A stretch of 64,000 bases of DNA from an uncultured Clostridia bacterium (GTDB lineage: Bacteria; Bacillota; Clostridia; Christensenellales; CAG-917), in the NCBI GenBank assembly GCA_947625225.1, contig CANQNQ010000006.1, positions 1 through 64,000 on the forward strand, in the 5' to 3' direction. Each line of letters starts with the position of its first letter. The stretch's first letter is position 1. The translations under genes and the position numbers were made by a program. Under the pieces are notes generated by a model. That model was not told the origin of the DNA. It saw nothing but the letters and a program-made list of their open reading frames with translations, and ran no database searches. Of this stretch, positions 1-6,614 are shown in pieces.

Positions 1-66
1 TACAAGGACGGAACAATTCGGATCTCATTAGAGGAAATCGAGCGTTCGGATTTGTTATCAAATGGT

Positions 67-139
67 GTACCAAAACAAGCCTATCTTGAATCACGTCAAG
101 ATAGGCTTGTTCTTTATAACGGAAACAGGGACTCGAACG
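67..139. repeat. 73-bp direct repeat, copy 1 (tRNA T-arm-like end plus hairpin)
   Basis: Identical over 73 bp to 284-356. It holds a perfect 16-bp inverted repeat (AACAAGCCTATCTTGA, 6-base loop, its complement), then CTTTATAA and a stretch whose minus strand reads CGTTCGAGTCCC, close to the tRNA T-loop consensus GGTTCGANTCC. On the minus strand this has the layout of a tRNA 3' end followed by a terminator, but no tRNA body is present. It may be an attachment-site remnant or a clade-specific intergenic repeat. Confidence 0.85.
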
Positions 140-283
140 CCGCGTTAAGAAAACCGTCCGGTGGACGATTTTCAGCGGCCGGCGTGATAGCGAAGGCAAC
201 GTATAGATGTACAGGACGAATGTGGCTAAAGTATAGATGTGTGAGGAAATTTTATATGCCGAGCGGAGCGAGTCCCTATGGGG

Positions 284-356
284 GTACCAAAACAAGCCTA
301 TCTTGAATCACGTCAAGATAGGCTTGTTCTTTATAACGGAAACAGGGACTCGAACG
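284..356. repeat. 73-bp direct repeat, copy 2
   Basis: Second perfect copy, 217 bp downstream of the first. Flanks differ immediately outside the 73 bp, so the boundary is sharp. It lies just past the end of the minus-strand membrane-protein gene, and its hairpin could terminate that transcript. Confidence 0.85.
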
Positions 357-372
357 GGATTGTTGAGAAATT

Positions 373-1173
373 TTACCTTTTTAATTTCTCATCGTCATTG
401 GACGGGGGAAGCTCAAGCGCCAATTCGTCCGCCAATTTGGGAGAGGATATGCCGCCGTTGCCAAGCGGCGTGAGGGTGAGAATCGCAAGCAACAGCGATA
501 TGCTGCCCATCGCGATGTAGTAAATTTTGAGCGGAGTTATAAACGATACCAGCACCAGCACCGCACCCGAAAACAGATATGCTCGCAGATTGGAGCGGCT
601 GAGCGCGGTTTCAAAAAACGCCTTGACAGAAAATTTGCGCTTTACGGGCTTGAGATCGGGCAGGGCGGAGTTCTTTTCCAGCAGCTTGTAAAACGCCTTG
701 ATCTTTATGAGGGACACGCGCACGTTGGTCGCCTGCGTCACGGCATAGGCTCGTCTGTCAATGCCGCGCGCAAGCACAAAGGCGTGATCTCTGCCGTGTT
801 TTTCGCACAGAGTTACTATGGCGCCGAGGTCTTGCAAGCCCAACGCGGAAAACTTGTATGCGGCTACAAATATACTGTTTTGAAGCAAAATATAGTTTTC
901 ACCATTCTTGATTTCGTCGTTTTTTATAATACTTTTCATCAATTTTATCTGATACGCGCTGCCGCGTATGGACAGCTCCAACGCCAGCCTGTCGTAGGGA
1001 TATGGTTTGCCTTTTTTGCTTTTTACATAGCGCACCGTGACCACCGCTATAAGAGTGAACGCGCACGAAAATATAAGCGCGCCCGCCGTGCTGTCAAACG
1101 CAAGGGCGGACCATACGAAGGTGAGCAGAAACAGCGTCACCGTAAGCGAAAAGTAGTCCAGCAGTTTTGCCAT
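373..1173 (-). CDS. Four-helix membrane protein with a possible nuclease-fold middle domain
   Basis: Hypothetical protein of 266 residues. Two hydrophobic segments near residues 5-25 and 28-50 and two near 197-238 bracket a soluble domain of about 145 residues. The middle part has the alternating strand-helix feel of Mrr-type restriction-endonuclease-like folds that are tethered to membranes in many Firmicutes, but I see no convincing catalytic D-E-x-K set, so this is only a shape resemblance. The tail is acidic and ends DDEKLKR. Transcribed divergently from nadD. The ATG at 1173 has only a weak ribosome site (TTGAG), so the start is uncertain. Function unknown. Confidence 0.6.
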   Translation of the reverse strand: MAKLLDYFSLTVTLFLLTFVWSALAFDSTAGALIFSCAFTLIAVVTVRYVKSKKGKPYPYDRLALELSIRGSAYQIKLMKSIIKNDEIKNGENYILLQNSIFVAAYKFSALGLQDLGAIVTLCEKHGRDHAFVLARGIDRRAYAVTQATNVRVSLIKIKAFYKLLEKNSALPDLKPVKRKFSVKAFFETALSRSNLRAYLFSGAVLVLVSFITPLKIYYIAMGSISLLLAILTLTPLGNGGISSPKLADELALELPPSNDDEKLKR

Positions 1174-1230
1174 AGCTCAATTGTTGCCGCAATTTGCGCG
1201 TACTAAACCTTTTTGGAGCTAACTTTGCAC

Positions 1231-1265
1231 TTGAAAACGCGCGCGCGATATTGTATAATACAGCT
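1231..1265 (+). promoter_or_regulatory. SigA-type promoter giving a predicted leaderless nadD mRNA
   Basis: TTGAAA at 1231-1236, a 17-base spacer, and TATAAT at 1254-1259, followed by exactly six bases (ACAGCT) before the ATG at 1266. Transcription would start at or next to the A of the start codon. No Shine-Dalgarno lies between promoter and ATG. Confidence 0.8.
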
Positions 1266-2387
1266 ATGACGAGGACGCTTGTATTCGGCGGGGCGTTCGA
1301 CCCCCCTCATTCCCAACACGTAGAGATGTGCAAGGCGGCAATGGCGCAGCTGGGCATATCCCGTCTTGTCATAGTCCCGACCTACCTTCCTCCGCACAAG
1401 CGCGCCGGTTATCTCGATTTCTCCGCGCGCGTGCGCCTTGTCAAGGCGGCGTTCAAGGGGCTGGATCCCATCGTGGACGAGATAGAAAACGAGCGCGGCG
1501 GCGACAACTATTCCTGCCGAATACTGCCCATTCTCAAGCGCAAATACGGCGATATAGTCTACCTTATAGGCGGGGACAGCCTTATGTATCTGGACAGCTG
1601 GTACAAGCCCGAAGAGGTCGTGGCGACGTGCCCCATCGCGGTGGCGGCGCGCAGCGGCTACGGCGGGATAGCGGACAAGATAGAGGCGCTGAAGGGCAGT
1701 CTGGGCGGCGAGTATATTCCCATTGATTTTGTGGGCAAGGACGTCTCCTCCTCAGTACTCAGGGCGGAGCTGCTGCTTTGCGAAAGTCCCGCCGACATCG
1801 CGTACGACGTGATGGAGATCATCCGCCGTGAGGGCATGTTCACGCGCTACGCGGATATGGTGGACAAACTGCGCGGATTTGAGACGGAGGAGCTGTTTGA
1901 GCACAGTAAGGCGGTGGTCAAGCGCGCCGTGGATTTCAACAGCAAGCATCATCTCGGGCAGGATTTCGACAGGGTATTTACGGCGGCGTTGCTTCACGAC
2001 AACGCCAAACAGAGGCGCTCGTTGGACGGGCTTGACGTGCCTGAGGACGCCGTTGGGACGCCCGTTTTGCATCAATTTCTGGGCGCGGCAAAGGCGGCGC
2101 GCGACTTTGGCATAAGCGACGATGGAGTGCTGGACGCCATACGCTATCACACCACCGCAAAGGCGGATATGACCATGCTTGAAAAGCTGATCTACACGGC
2201 GGACAGCCTCTCCGACGACAGGACTTACGACCCCATCCCCGCGCTGAGGCGCATTGCGGAAAAGGACTTTGAGGAGGGCTTCAGGGCGACGCTTGCGCAC
2301 ACCGTGGACAAGCTGAAGGCGAACGGTCGTCCCATATATCCGCTCACCCTCGACGCGTACGATTTTTATATCGGCGGACAGAAATAA
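1266..2387 (+). CDS. nadD: NadD-YqeK fusion: nicotinate-nucleotide adenylyltransferase plus HD hydrolase
   Basis: The N-terminal half (about 1-195) is NadD, which adenylates nicotinate mononucleotide in NAD synthesis. It shows the nucleotidyltransferase signature GGAFDPPHSQH and the GGDSL segment. The C-terminal half (about 200-373) is a YqeK-type HD domain with EHSK and LLHDNAK; YqeK enzymes cleave diadenosine tetraphosphate. In most Firmicutes these are two neighbouring genes upstream of rsfS; here one frame joins them and rsfS follows. An upstream in-frame ATG at 1194 would add 24 residues unrelated to NadD and would span the promoter, so 1266 is preferred. Confidence 0.93.
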   Translation: MTRTLVFGGAFDPPHSQHVEMCKAAMAQLGISRLVIVPTYLPPHKRAGYLDFSARVRLVKAAFKGLDPIVDEIENERGGDNYSCRILPILKRKYGDIVYLIGGDSLMYLDSWYKPEEVVATCPIAVAARSGYGGIADKIEALKGSLGGEYIPIDFVGKDVSSSVLRAELLLCESPADIAYDVMEIIRREGMFTRYADMVDKLRGFETEELFEHSKAVVKRAVDFNSKHHLGQDFDRVFTAALLHDNAKQRRSLDGLDVPEDAVGTPVLHQFLGAAKAARDFGISDDGVLDAIRYHTTAKADMTMLEKLIYTADSLSDDRTYDPIPALRRIAEKDFEEGFRATLAHTVDKLKANGRPIYPLTLDAYDFYIGGQK

Positions 2388-2445
2388 CAATTTGCGCGGG
2401 CGAATAAAAGCGACGCGTACTAAACATAAATAAAAGGAGAGCACT

Positions 2446-2802
2446 ATGGAATCAGATCAGATCAAGGACATAATTTGCAAGGAGCTTGACGAGCACAAGG
2501 CGGTCGACATCACGGTGCTGAATGTGAGGCACCTCACGGTCATGACCGACTACTTTATCATCTGCACCGCAAGGAGCGTCAAACAGGTGAAGGCGCTTGC
2601 CGAATTTGTTGAGGACAACCTGGAAGAGGAGTGCGACCTCAAACCCATCCATTCCGACGGCGTGGGCGAAAACAAGTGGTGCGTGCTGGACTACGGCGAG
2701 GTGATCGTGCACATTTTCAATGACGAAACGCGCATGTTTTACTGCCTGGAGAAACTTTGGTCGGACGGCGGAAACATTGAAAAATATCAGCCCAAAGAGT
2801 AA
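2446..2802 (+). CDS. rsfS: Ribosomal silencing factor RsfS
   Basis: A 118-residue protein of the RsfS/YbeB/Iojap family, which binds ribosomal protein uL14 and blocks subunit joining when growth slows. The family segments TDYFIICTARSVKQVKALAE and the C-terminal WCVLDYGEVIVHIF are clear, and the length is typical. A good ribosome site (AAGGAGAG) precedes the ATG. It follows nadD-yqeK as in other Firmicutes and shares its transcription unit, ending at the hairpin at 2896. Confidence 0.95.
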   Translation: MESDQIKDIICKELDEHKAVDITVLNVRHLTVMTDYFIICTARSVKQVKALAEFVEDNLEEECDLKPIHSDGVGENKWCVLDYGEVIVHIFNDETRMFYCLEKLWSDGGNIEKYQPKE

Positions 2803-2804
2803 AA

Positions 2805-2871
2805 CAGTGTTATAAAAATCGGCGATTTTTGTAATAGTTGTTGCCGATATTTGTCGCAAATCCACTGTTTA
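2805..2871. other. Long imperfect hairpin in intergenic DNA
   Basis: Outer arms AACAGTG and CACTGTT enclose an inner pairing between AAATCGGC and GCCGATATTT; an alternative small hairpin AAAAATCGGCGATTTTT also exists. ATTTTTGTAATAGT at 2825-2838 recurs identically at 27420-27433. May be a degenerate mobile palindrome or a structured RNA; no coding capacity. Confidence 0.5.
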
Positions 2872-2895
2872 CTTGCTTTTATGTTGTAAGGAAAT

Positions 2896-2919
2896 GCGGT
2901 CGTTGACGCGACCGCTTTT
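2896..2919 (+). terminator. Intrinsic terminator after rsfS
   Basis: GCGGTCG paired with CGACCGC around a short loop, followed by TTTT. It lies between convergent genes. Confidence 0.75.
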
Positions 2920-2926
2920 AAGTTTG

Positions 2927-3409
2927 TCAAATATTGTTGATCGCAAAATCATACAGAGCCTTTCGCTCTGCGTCGCTCATATCGGGACGTATGCGGCGAA
3001 ATATGTCCGTGCTGAAAGTCACAAACACTTTGTCGCCCGCAAGCTCGCGCAGTTGCGCCTCCAGCAGTTGCCTTGCGCGGTCGCGCTCGCTCTTTTGGAA
3101 AAACGGAGAGGTGAGCGTCGCAAGCACGTATTTGCCCTCACACTCAAACGCTCTTGCGGAGGAGACGTATTCCTCCTTCAGCGCGGCGGCGATAAGCCTG
3201 TCGCACATCTCCTCCGCGTCGGGCTGTGAAAAGCCGGGGTCTATGTCCTCCTCGTCGGTCAGAGCGGGCAGAGTGACGTCGAAGCCCTCGCCAAATGGCA
3301 GAAGTTTTGGCAAAAGCTCGGTGGGATAGGCGGGCAGCGGCTGCAATTCGGGGATGTCGACCTGTCGTATTTGCGCGCATGTCGTATTAATGTCAATAAA
3401 CGTCGTCAT
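2927..3409 (-). CDS. Unknown 160-residue protein, possibly YhcN/YlaJ-like
   Basis: I do not recognise it firmly. The C-terminal half (about 65-150) has two strand-helix units with KYVLATLTSP, a charged helix and KVFVTFSTDIFRRI. This resembles the sporulation-lipoprotein YhcN/YlaJ fold, but there is no signal peptide or lipobox. A proline-rich stretch at about 20-50 precedes it. ORF-wise a start at 3487 is possible, but that would run into the ribU promoter; the ATG at 3409 is preferred despite a poor ribosome site. It is divergent from the riboflavin transporter locus. Confidence 0.5.
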   Translation of the reverse strand: MTTFIDINTTCAQIRQVDIPELQPLPAYPTELLPKLLPFGEGFDVTLPALTDEEDIDPGFSQPDAEEMCDRLIAAALKEEYVSSARAFECEGKYVLATLTSPFFQKSERDRARQLLEAQLRELAGDKVFVTFSTDIFRRIRPDMSDAERKALYDFAINNI

Positions 3410-3459
3410 ACGCCTAGTTTGTCCAAAGCGCGCAATTTTTTGCATTTTTTTGATATCCG

Positions 3460-3488
3460 TTGACAATTGCGCGCGGCGGGCGTACAAT
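3460..3488 (+). promoter_or_regulatory. SigA-type promoter for the FMN riboswitch operon
   Basis: Consensus TTGACA at 3460-3465, 17-base spacer, TACAAT at 3483-3488. Transcription would begin near 3495, at the riboswitch 5' edge. Confidence 0.85.
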
Positions 3489-3492
3489 AATT

Positions 3493-3606
3493 ATGCTTCG
3501 GGGCGAGGTGAAATTCCTCACTGGCGGTACAGTCCGCGACCCTCTTTTTGAGGCTGACAGGGTGCGATTCCCTGACCAACGGTACAGTCCGGATGGAAGG
3601 AGCGGC
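3493..3606 (+). promoter_or_regulatory. FMN riboswitch (RFN element)
   Basis: The conserved FMN aptamer segments occur in order: CTTCGGGGC, GGTGAAATTCC, GGCGGTACAGTCCGCGA, a variable hairpin, GTGCGATTCC, and ACGGTACAGTCCGGATGGAAG. It precedes ribU, as this element usually does. Bound FMN is expected to reduce transporter expression. Confidence 0.95.
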
Positions 3607-3635
3607 ATCAAATCTGTTATCTTGCCGTTTGTACG

Positions 3636-3658
3636 CCTCGATATTGCGAGGTTTTTTT
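3636..3658 (+). terminator. Expression platform: short terminator overlapping the ribU ribosome site
   Basis: CCTCG (3636-3640) pairs with CGAGG (3647-3651), followed by seven T immediately before the ATG at 3659. The 3' arm holds the only Shine-Dalgarno-like GCGAGG and the T-run is the spacer, so one hairpin could both end transcription and hide the ribosome site. The stem is short (5-6 bp), so which mechanism dominates is open. Confidence 0.65.
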
Positions 3659-4879
3659 ATGGAAAATTCGCCAAATCGAGAGAGCAATGCGCCCGCTACT
3701 GCGGGCGAAGCGGGCCGCGGCGCGGCCGTAAGAGAGGGGCTGAAGAAGTACGGCAGCCAATTCAAGCGTTTCAGAAGCGCGCGCTTTTCGGCGGCGTACA
3801 TAGCCAAAATAGCTGTGCTGACGGCGGTGGCGTTTGTGCTGTACGCGTTTTGCAAGTTCAATCTGCCGTTTATGTTTCCCAGCTTCCTCGAGATGCAGAT
3901 ATCCGAACTCCCCGCGCTGCTTGCGGGATTCTCCATGGGACCGCTGAGCGGCTGTCTTGTGGTGGTGCTAAAGTGCCTGTTGAAGTTTCCGCTTACCTCC
4001 ACGGCGTATGTGGGCGAGGCGACAGATATGCTGTTGGGCGTGGCGTTTGTGTTGCCGGCGTCTCTGATATATCATCTGAGGCGAGACGCCTCGTCGCACA
4101 AAAGCGGCATAATACGCGCCATCGTGGGGCTTGCGGTCGGCAGCGTGGCGATCGCCGCCATGGCGGTGCTTGTCAACCGCTACATCTCGGTACCGTTTTA
4201 CGTCAAGCTGTATTTCGGCGGCACGTTCGAGGCGATACTCAACGTCGTGCGCCCCATATATCCCAAAGTTACAGTAGACAATTTTTACACCTACTATTTG
4301 TTGCTTGGGGTGTTGCCTTTCAACTTGCTTAGGGCTATAATAGTGTCGGCGCTCACCTTTTTGCTGTACAAGAGGCTGAGCGTAGTTCTGCATTGGGAGG
4401 GCACGTCCTTGACAAAGCAAAAGGGGATCGCGCGCACATACACGGTGCGTTCCGTTGAGGAGACTTACGATATTGCGCGCAAGCTGGCGGACGAGCTGGA
4501 CGGCGGCGAGGTGATATTGCTCAACGGCGAACTGGGCGCGGGCAAGACCACCTTCACCAAGGGGCTTGCGGCGGCGCTTGGCGTAAAGGCGGAGGTCACC
4601 AGCCCCACCTTCAATATCCTCAACGTCTATGAGGACGGCAGACTTAAACTCAACCACCTTGATATGTACAGGGTGGACAGCGCGGACGAGCTGGAGGAGC
4701 TTGGCATAAGCGAGTGCTTTGACAGCGACAGCGTCACCGTGATAGAATGGAACAAATTTGAACATATAGACTCAAAACGTTACGTGATAGACATATCCCG
4801 CGCGGAGAGCGAAGTCGGCGAGGACGACCTTGAGGACAATTGCAGGCGCGTCATAAAAATATCCGTGGAGGAAAAATGA
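3659..4879 (+). CDS. ribU: RibU riboflavin transporter joined in frame to TsaE
   Basis: One frame of 406 residues. Residues 1-40 are a soluble tail; about 45-245 form an ECF S-component with the hydrophobic helices of RibU, fitting the FMN riboswitch upstream. From about 255 the sequence is TsaE, the ATPase needed for tRNA t6A37, with Walker [15 protein letters not shown] and the HLDMYR segment. There is no stop between them. A TTG at 4409 in the same frame has GGGAGG eight bases upstream, so TsaE may also be made separately. tsaB follows with an ATGA overlap and rimI after that, a common t6A gene grouping. Confidence 0.9.
   Translation: MENSPNRESNAPATAGEAGRGAAVREGLKKYGSQFKRFRSARFSAAYIAKIAVLTAVAFVLYAFCKFNLPFMFPSFLEMQISELPALLAGFSMGPLSGCLVVVLKCLLKFPLTSTAYVGEATDMLLGVAFVLPASLIYHLRRDASSHKSGIIRAIVGLAVGSVAIAAMAVLVNRYISVPFYVKLYFGGTFEAILNVVRPIYPKVTVDNFYTYYLLLGVLPFNLLRAIIVSALTFLLYKRLSVVLHWEGTSLTKQKGIARTYTVRSVEETYDIARKLADELDGGEVILLNGELGAGKTTFTKGLAAALGVKAEVTSPTFNILNVYEDGRLKLNHLDMYRVDSADELEELGISECFDSDSVTVIEWNKFEHIDSKRYVIDISRAESEVGEDDLEDNCRRVIKISVEEK
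4409..4879 (+). CDS. tsaE: Possible separate TsaE product from an internal TTG start
   Basis: Nested in the RibU-TsaE frame. GGGAGG at 4395-4400 sits eight bases before TTG at 4409, which would give a 156-residue protein, the usual TsaE length. It includes GAGKT (P-loop) and the Asp-rich switch region. Whether the cell makes the fusion, free TsaE or both cannot be decided from sequence. Confidence 0.55.
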   Translation: MTKQKGIARTYTVRSVEETYDIARKLADELDGGEVILLNGELGAGKTTFTKGLAAALGVKAEVTSPTFNILNVYEDGRLKLNHLDMYRVDSADELEELGISECFDSDSVTVIEWNKFEHIDSKRYVIDISRAESEVGEDDLEDNCRRVIKISVEEK

Positions 4880-5436
4880 ACTGTATTGCCATAGACACCA
4901 CATCCACACGTCTTACCGTAGCGCTCATAAAGGGCGACGAGACCTATTTTGACGAGCGCGAAGTGGGCAAATCGGGGCATTCGTCCCTGCTGATGCCCGC
5001 CGTGTCTGCGCTTATTGCGGAGCACGGCATGAGCGCCGGCGACATAGATACCGTTGCCGCCGTGGTGGGTCCCGGCTCCTTTACGGGCATACGCATAGGC
5101 GTGGCGGCGATGACGGCTATGGCGTACGCGCTGGGCGCAAAGCGCATTGCGGTGACGTCATTTGAACTTATTGCATACAATAGGGACGACGTGCTTGCGG
5201 CGGTTGACGCGGGTCACGGCAACGTGTACCTTGCCCATTGCGAGGACGGGCGCGTGGTGACCACGGAGTTTGCCGACCATCCCGTCGAGGGCGCGCAGTA
5301 CGATATATGCGGCGATCCCGCGCAGACTCTGGCGGCGGTAGTCAGGGCTAAGGCGGCGGCGGGCGAGTACGTCAAGGTACTGGAGCCGTTTTATATGCGC
5401 AAATCGCAGGCGGAGAGGGAAAAGGATGAAATTTGA
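4876..5436 (+). CDS. tsaB: TsaB, tRNA t6A37 biosynthesis scaffold
   Basis: TsaB is the inactive TsaD paralogue that holds the TsaB-TsaD-TsaE complex making N6-threonylcarbamoyladenosine in tRNA. The N-terminal IAIDTTSTRLTVAL and the GPGSFTGIRIG motif are diagnostic. At 186 residues it is shorter than the usual 220-230, mainly in the C-terminal half. GGAGG precedes the ATG, which overlaps the tsaE stop as ATGA. The start at 4876 was chosen over an upstream in-frame codon because of that ribosome site. Confidence 0.93.
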   Translation: MNCIAIDTTSTRLTVALIKGDETYFDEREVGKSGHSSLLMPAVSALIAEHGMSAGDIDTVAAVVGPGSFTGIRIGVAAMTAMAYALGAKRIAVTSFELIAYNRDDVLAAVDAGHGNVYLAHCEDGRVVTTEFADHPVEGAQYDICGDPAQTLAAVVRAKAAAGEYVKVLEPFYMRKSQAEREKDEI

Positions 5437-5872
5437 TACCCTCCGCAGCGAATATATACCTCAGATCGCGGCCATTGAGCGCGACAGCTTCGAGCGGCCC
5501 TGGAGCGAGCAGGCGTTTTTGCCGGAGCTTGCAGACGAGAACGCGCACTACGTCGTGGGCGTGCAGGACGGACAGGTGATATGCTATGCGGGCTTCCACA
5601 GCGTGGCGGACGAGGCGCATATGACCAACGTGGCGGTCAGGCGGGATATGCGCGGCAGGGGCGTTGGAAAGCTGCTTATGTGCGAGCTTCTGGACAACGC
5701 GAGGCGGCTGGGACTCAAACACGTCACGCTCGAAGTGCGGGACGGCAACGAGGCGGCGGTGAGGCTATACGCGGGATGCGGCTTCAAAGTCGAGGGCGTA
5801 CGCAGGAAGTACTACAACAACATGCACGACGCACTCATCATGTGGCTGCATTTCGGGGAGGATATTGGCTGA
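5426..5872 (+). CDS. rimI: Ribosomal-protein alanine N-acetyltransferase RimI
   Basis: A GNAT-fold acetyltransferase of 148 residues; RimI acetylates the N-terminus of ribosomal protein S18 in E. coli. The acetyl-CoA loop appears as RGRGVGKLL, and LEVRDGNEAAVRLYAGCGF is typical of the family. It starts inside the end of tsaB (11-base overlap) with GGAAAAGG before the ATG. The tsaE-tsaB-rimI order is widespread in bacteria. Confidence 0.92.
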   Translation: MKFDTLRSEYIPQIAAIERDSFERPWSEQAFLPELADENAHYVVGVQDGQVICYAGFHSVADEAHMTNVAVRRDMRGRGVGKLLMCELLDNARRLGLKHVTLEVRDGNEAAVRLYAGCGFKVEGVRRKYYNNMHDALIMWLHFGEDIG

Positions 5873-6614
5873 GGGCAAATTTACACATCCTGTCATAAAT
5901 TTCGAGGGGCGCAGAGTCGCCTACGAATGCTTCGGCAAGGGCAGAGATATTATATTTTTACACGGGTGGGGCGGCGACGCTTCCGCCTTTTTGTTTGCCG
6001 CGAAGGCGTTGGCGGACAGGTTCAGAGTGACCTTGATAGAGTTTCCGGGCTTTGGCGAGAGCGAACAGCCGCCGCGGGCGTATACGGTGACGGACTACGC
6101 GCGCTGCGTGCTGCGAGTAGCGTCTGCGCTGGGGATAGAGCGCGCTACGCTGGTGGGACACTCCTTCGGAGGCAGGGTGAGCCTGGAGATCGCCGCTAAG
6201 TTTCCGCATTTTGTTGACAAGTTGGCGCTGGTGGACAGCGCGGGACTTAAACCGCGCCGCGGGCTGAAATATTACTTTTTGATATACCTTCACAAAATTC
6301 TCGTAAGGCTGGGGCGCAAGGGGCTTGAAGGCTCCAAGGACTTCAGGGCGCTGTCGCCCGTCATGAAAAGCACCTTCAAAAACGTCGTCAACTACGACCA
6401 AACGCCGCTTCTTAAGCGCATAAGCTGTCCGACTGCGGTGTTTTGGGGGCGCGACGACAAGGACACTCCGCCTTATATGGCAAAAAAATTTGTGCGCAAC
6501 ATTGCGGATTCCCACATATTTTGGTTAAACGGCGGTCATTTTGCGTATATTGACGATATGGGCGCGTTTATGGCGGTGCTCACGGCGTTCGTGAGCGCGC
6601 GGGAGGAAGGATGA
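5865..6614 (+). CDS. Alpha/beta hydrolase
   Basis: A 249-residue serine hydrolase of the alpha/beta fold. The oxyanion region is FLHGWGGD, the nucleophile elbow GHSFGG, the acid likely in WGRDDKDTP and the histidine in NGGHFAY. It starts with TTG at 5865 eight bases before the rimI stop, preceded by GGGGAG. The substrate cannot be named; its place between t6A genes and murF does not settle it. Confidence 0.85.
   Translation: MAEGKFTHPVINFEGRRVAYECFGKGRDIIFLHGWGGDASAFLFAAKALADRFRVTLIEFPGFGESEQPPRAYTVTDYARCVLRVASALGIERATLVGHSFGGRVSLEIAAKFPHFVDKLALVDSAGLKPRRGLKYYFLIYLHKILVRLGRKGLEGSKDFRALSPVMKSTFKNVVNYDQTPLLKRISCPTAVFWGRDDKDTPPYMAKKFVRNIADSHIFWLNGGHFAYIDDMGAFMAVLTAFVSAREEG

Larger units (their letters stand above)
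1..372. other. Non-coding left edge with possible gene remnant
   Basis: No gene can be supported here. The first 60 bases are AT-richer than the rest and read open in frame 1, so they may be the 3' end of a gene lying outside the window. That frame then runs straight through a repeat, which suggests chance or a broken gene. Between the two 73-bp repeats lies a 144-bp spacer in which the decamer GTATAGATGT occurs twice, 20 bases apart. Reading frames through the repeat are probably spurious. Confidence 0.35.

Noticed and set aside
52-520. Small proteins of 78-84 residues across the 73-bp repeats
   Set aside because: They are frames through tRNA-like repeat sequence and overlap the 3' end of the minus-strand membrane-protein gene.
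3460-4332. 290-codon plus-strand open frame starting in the FMN riboswitch
   Set aside because: Out of frame with RibU-TsaE, begins in the promoter and has no recognisable domain.
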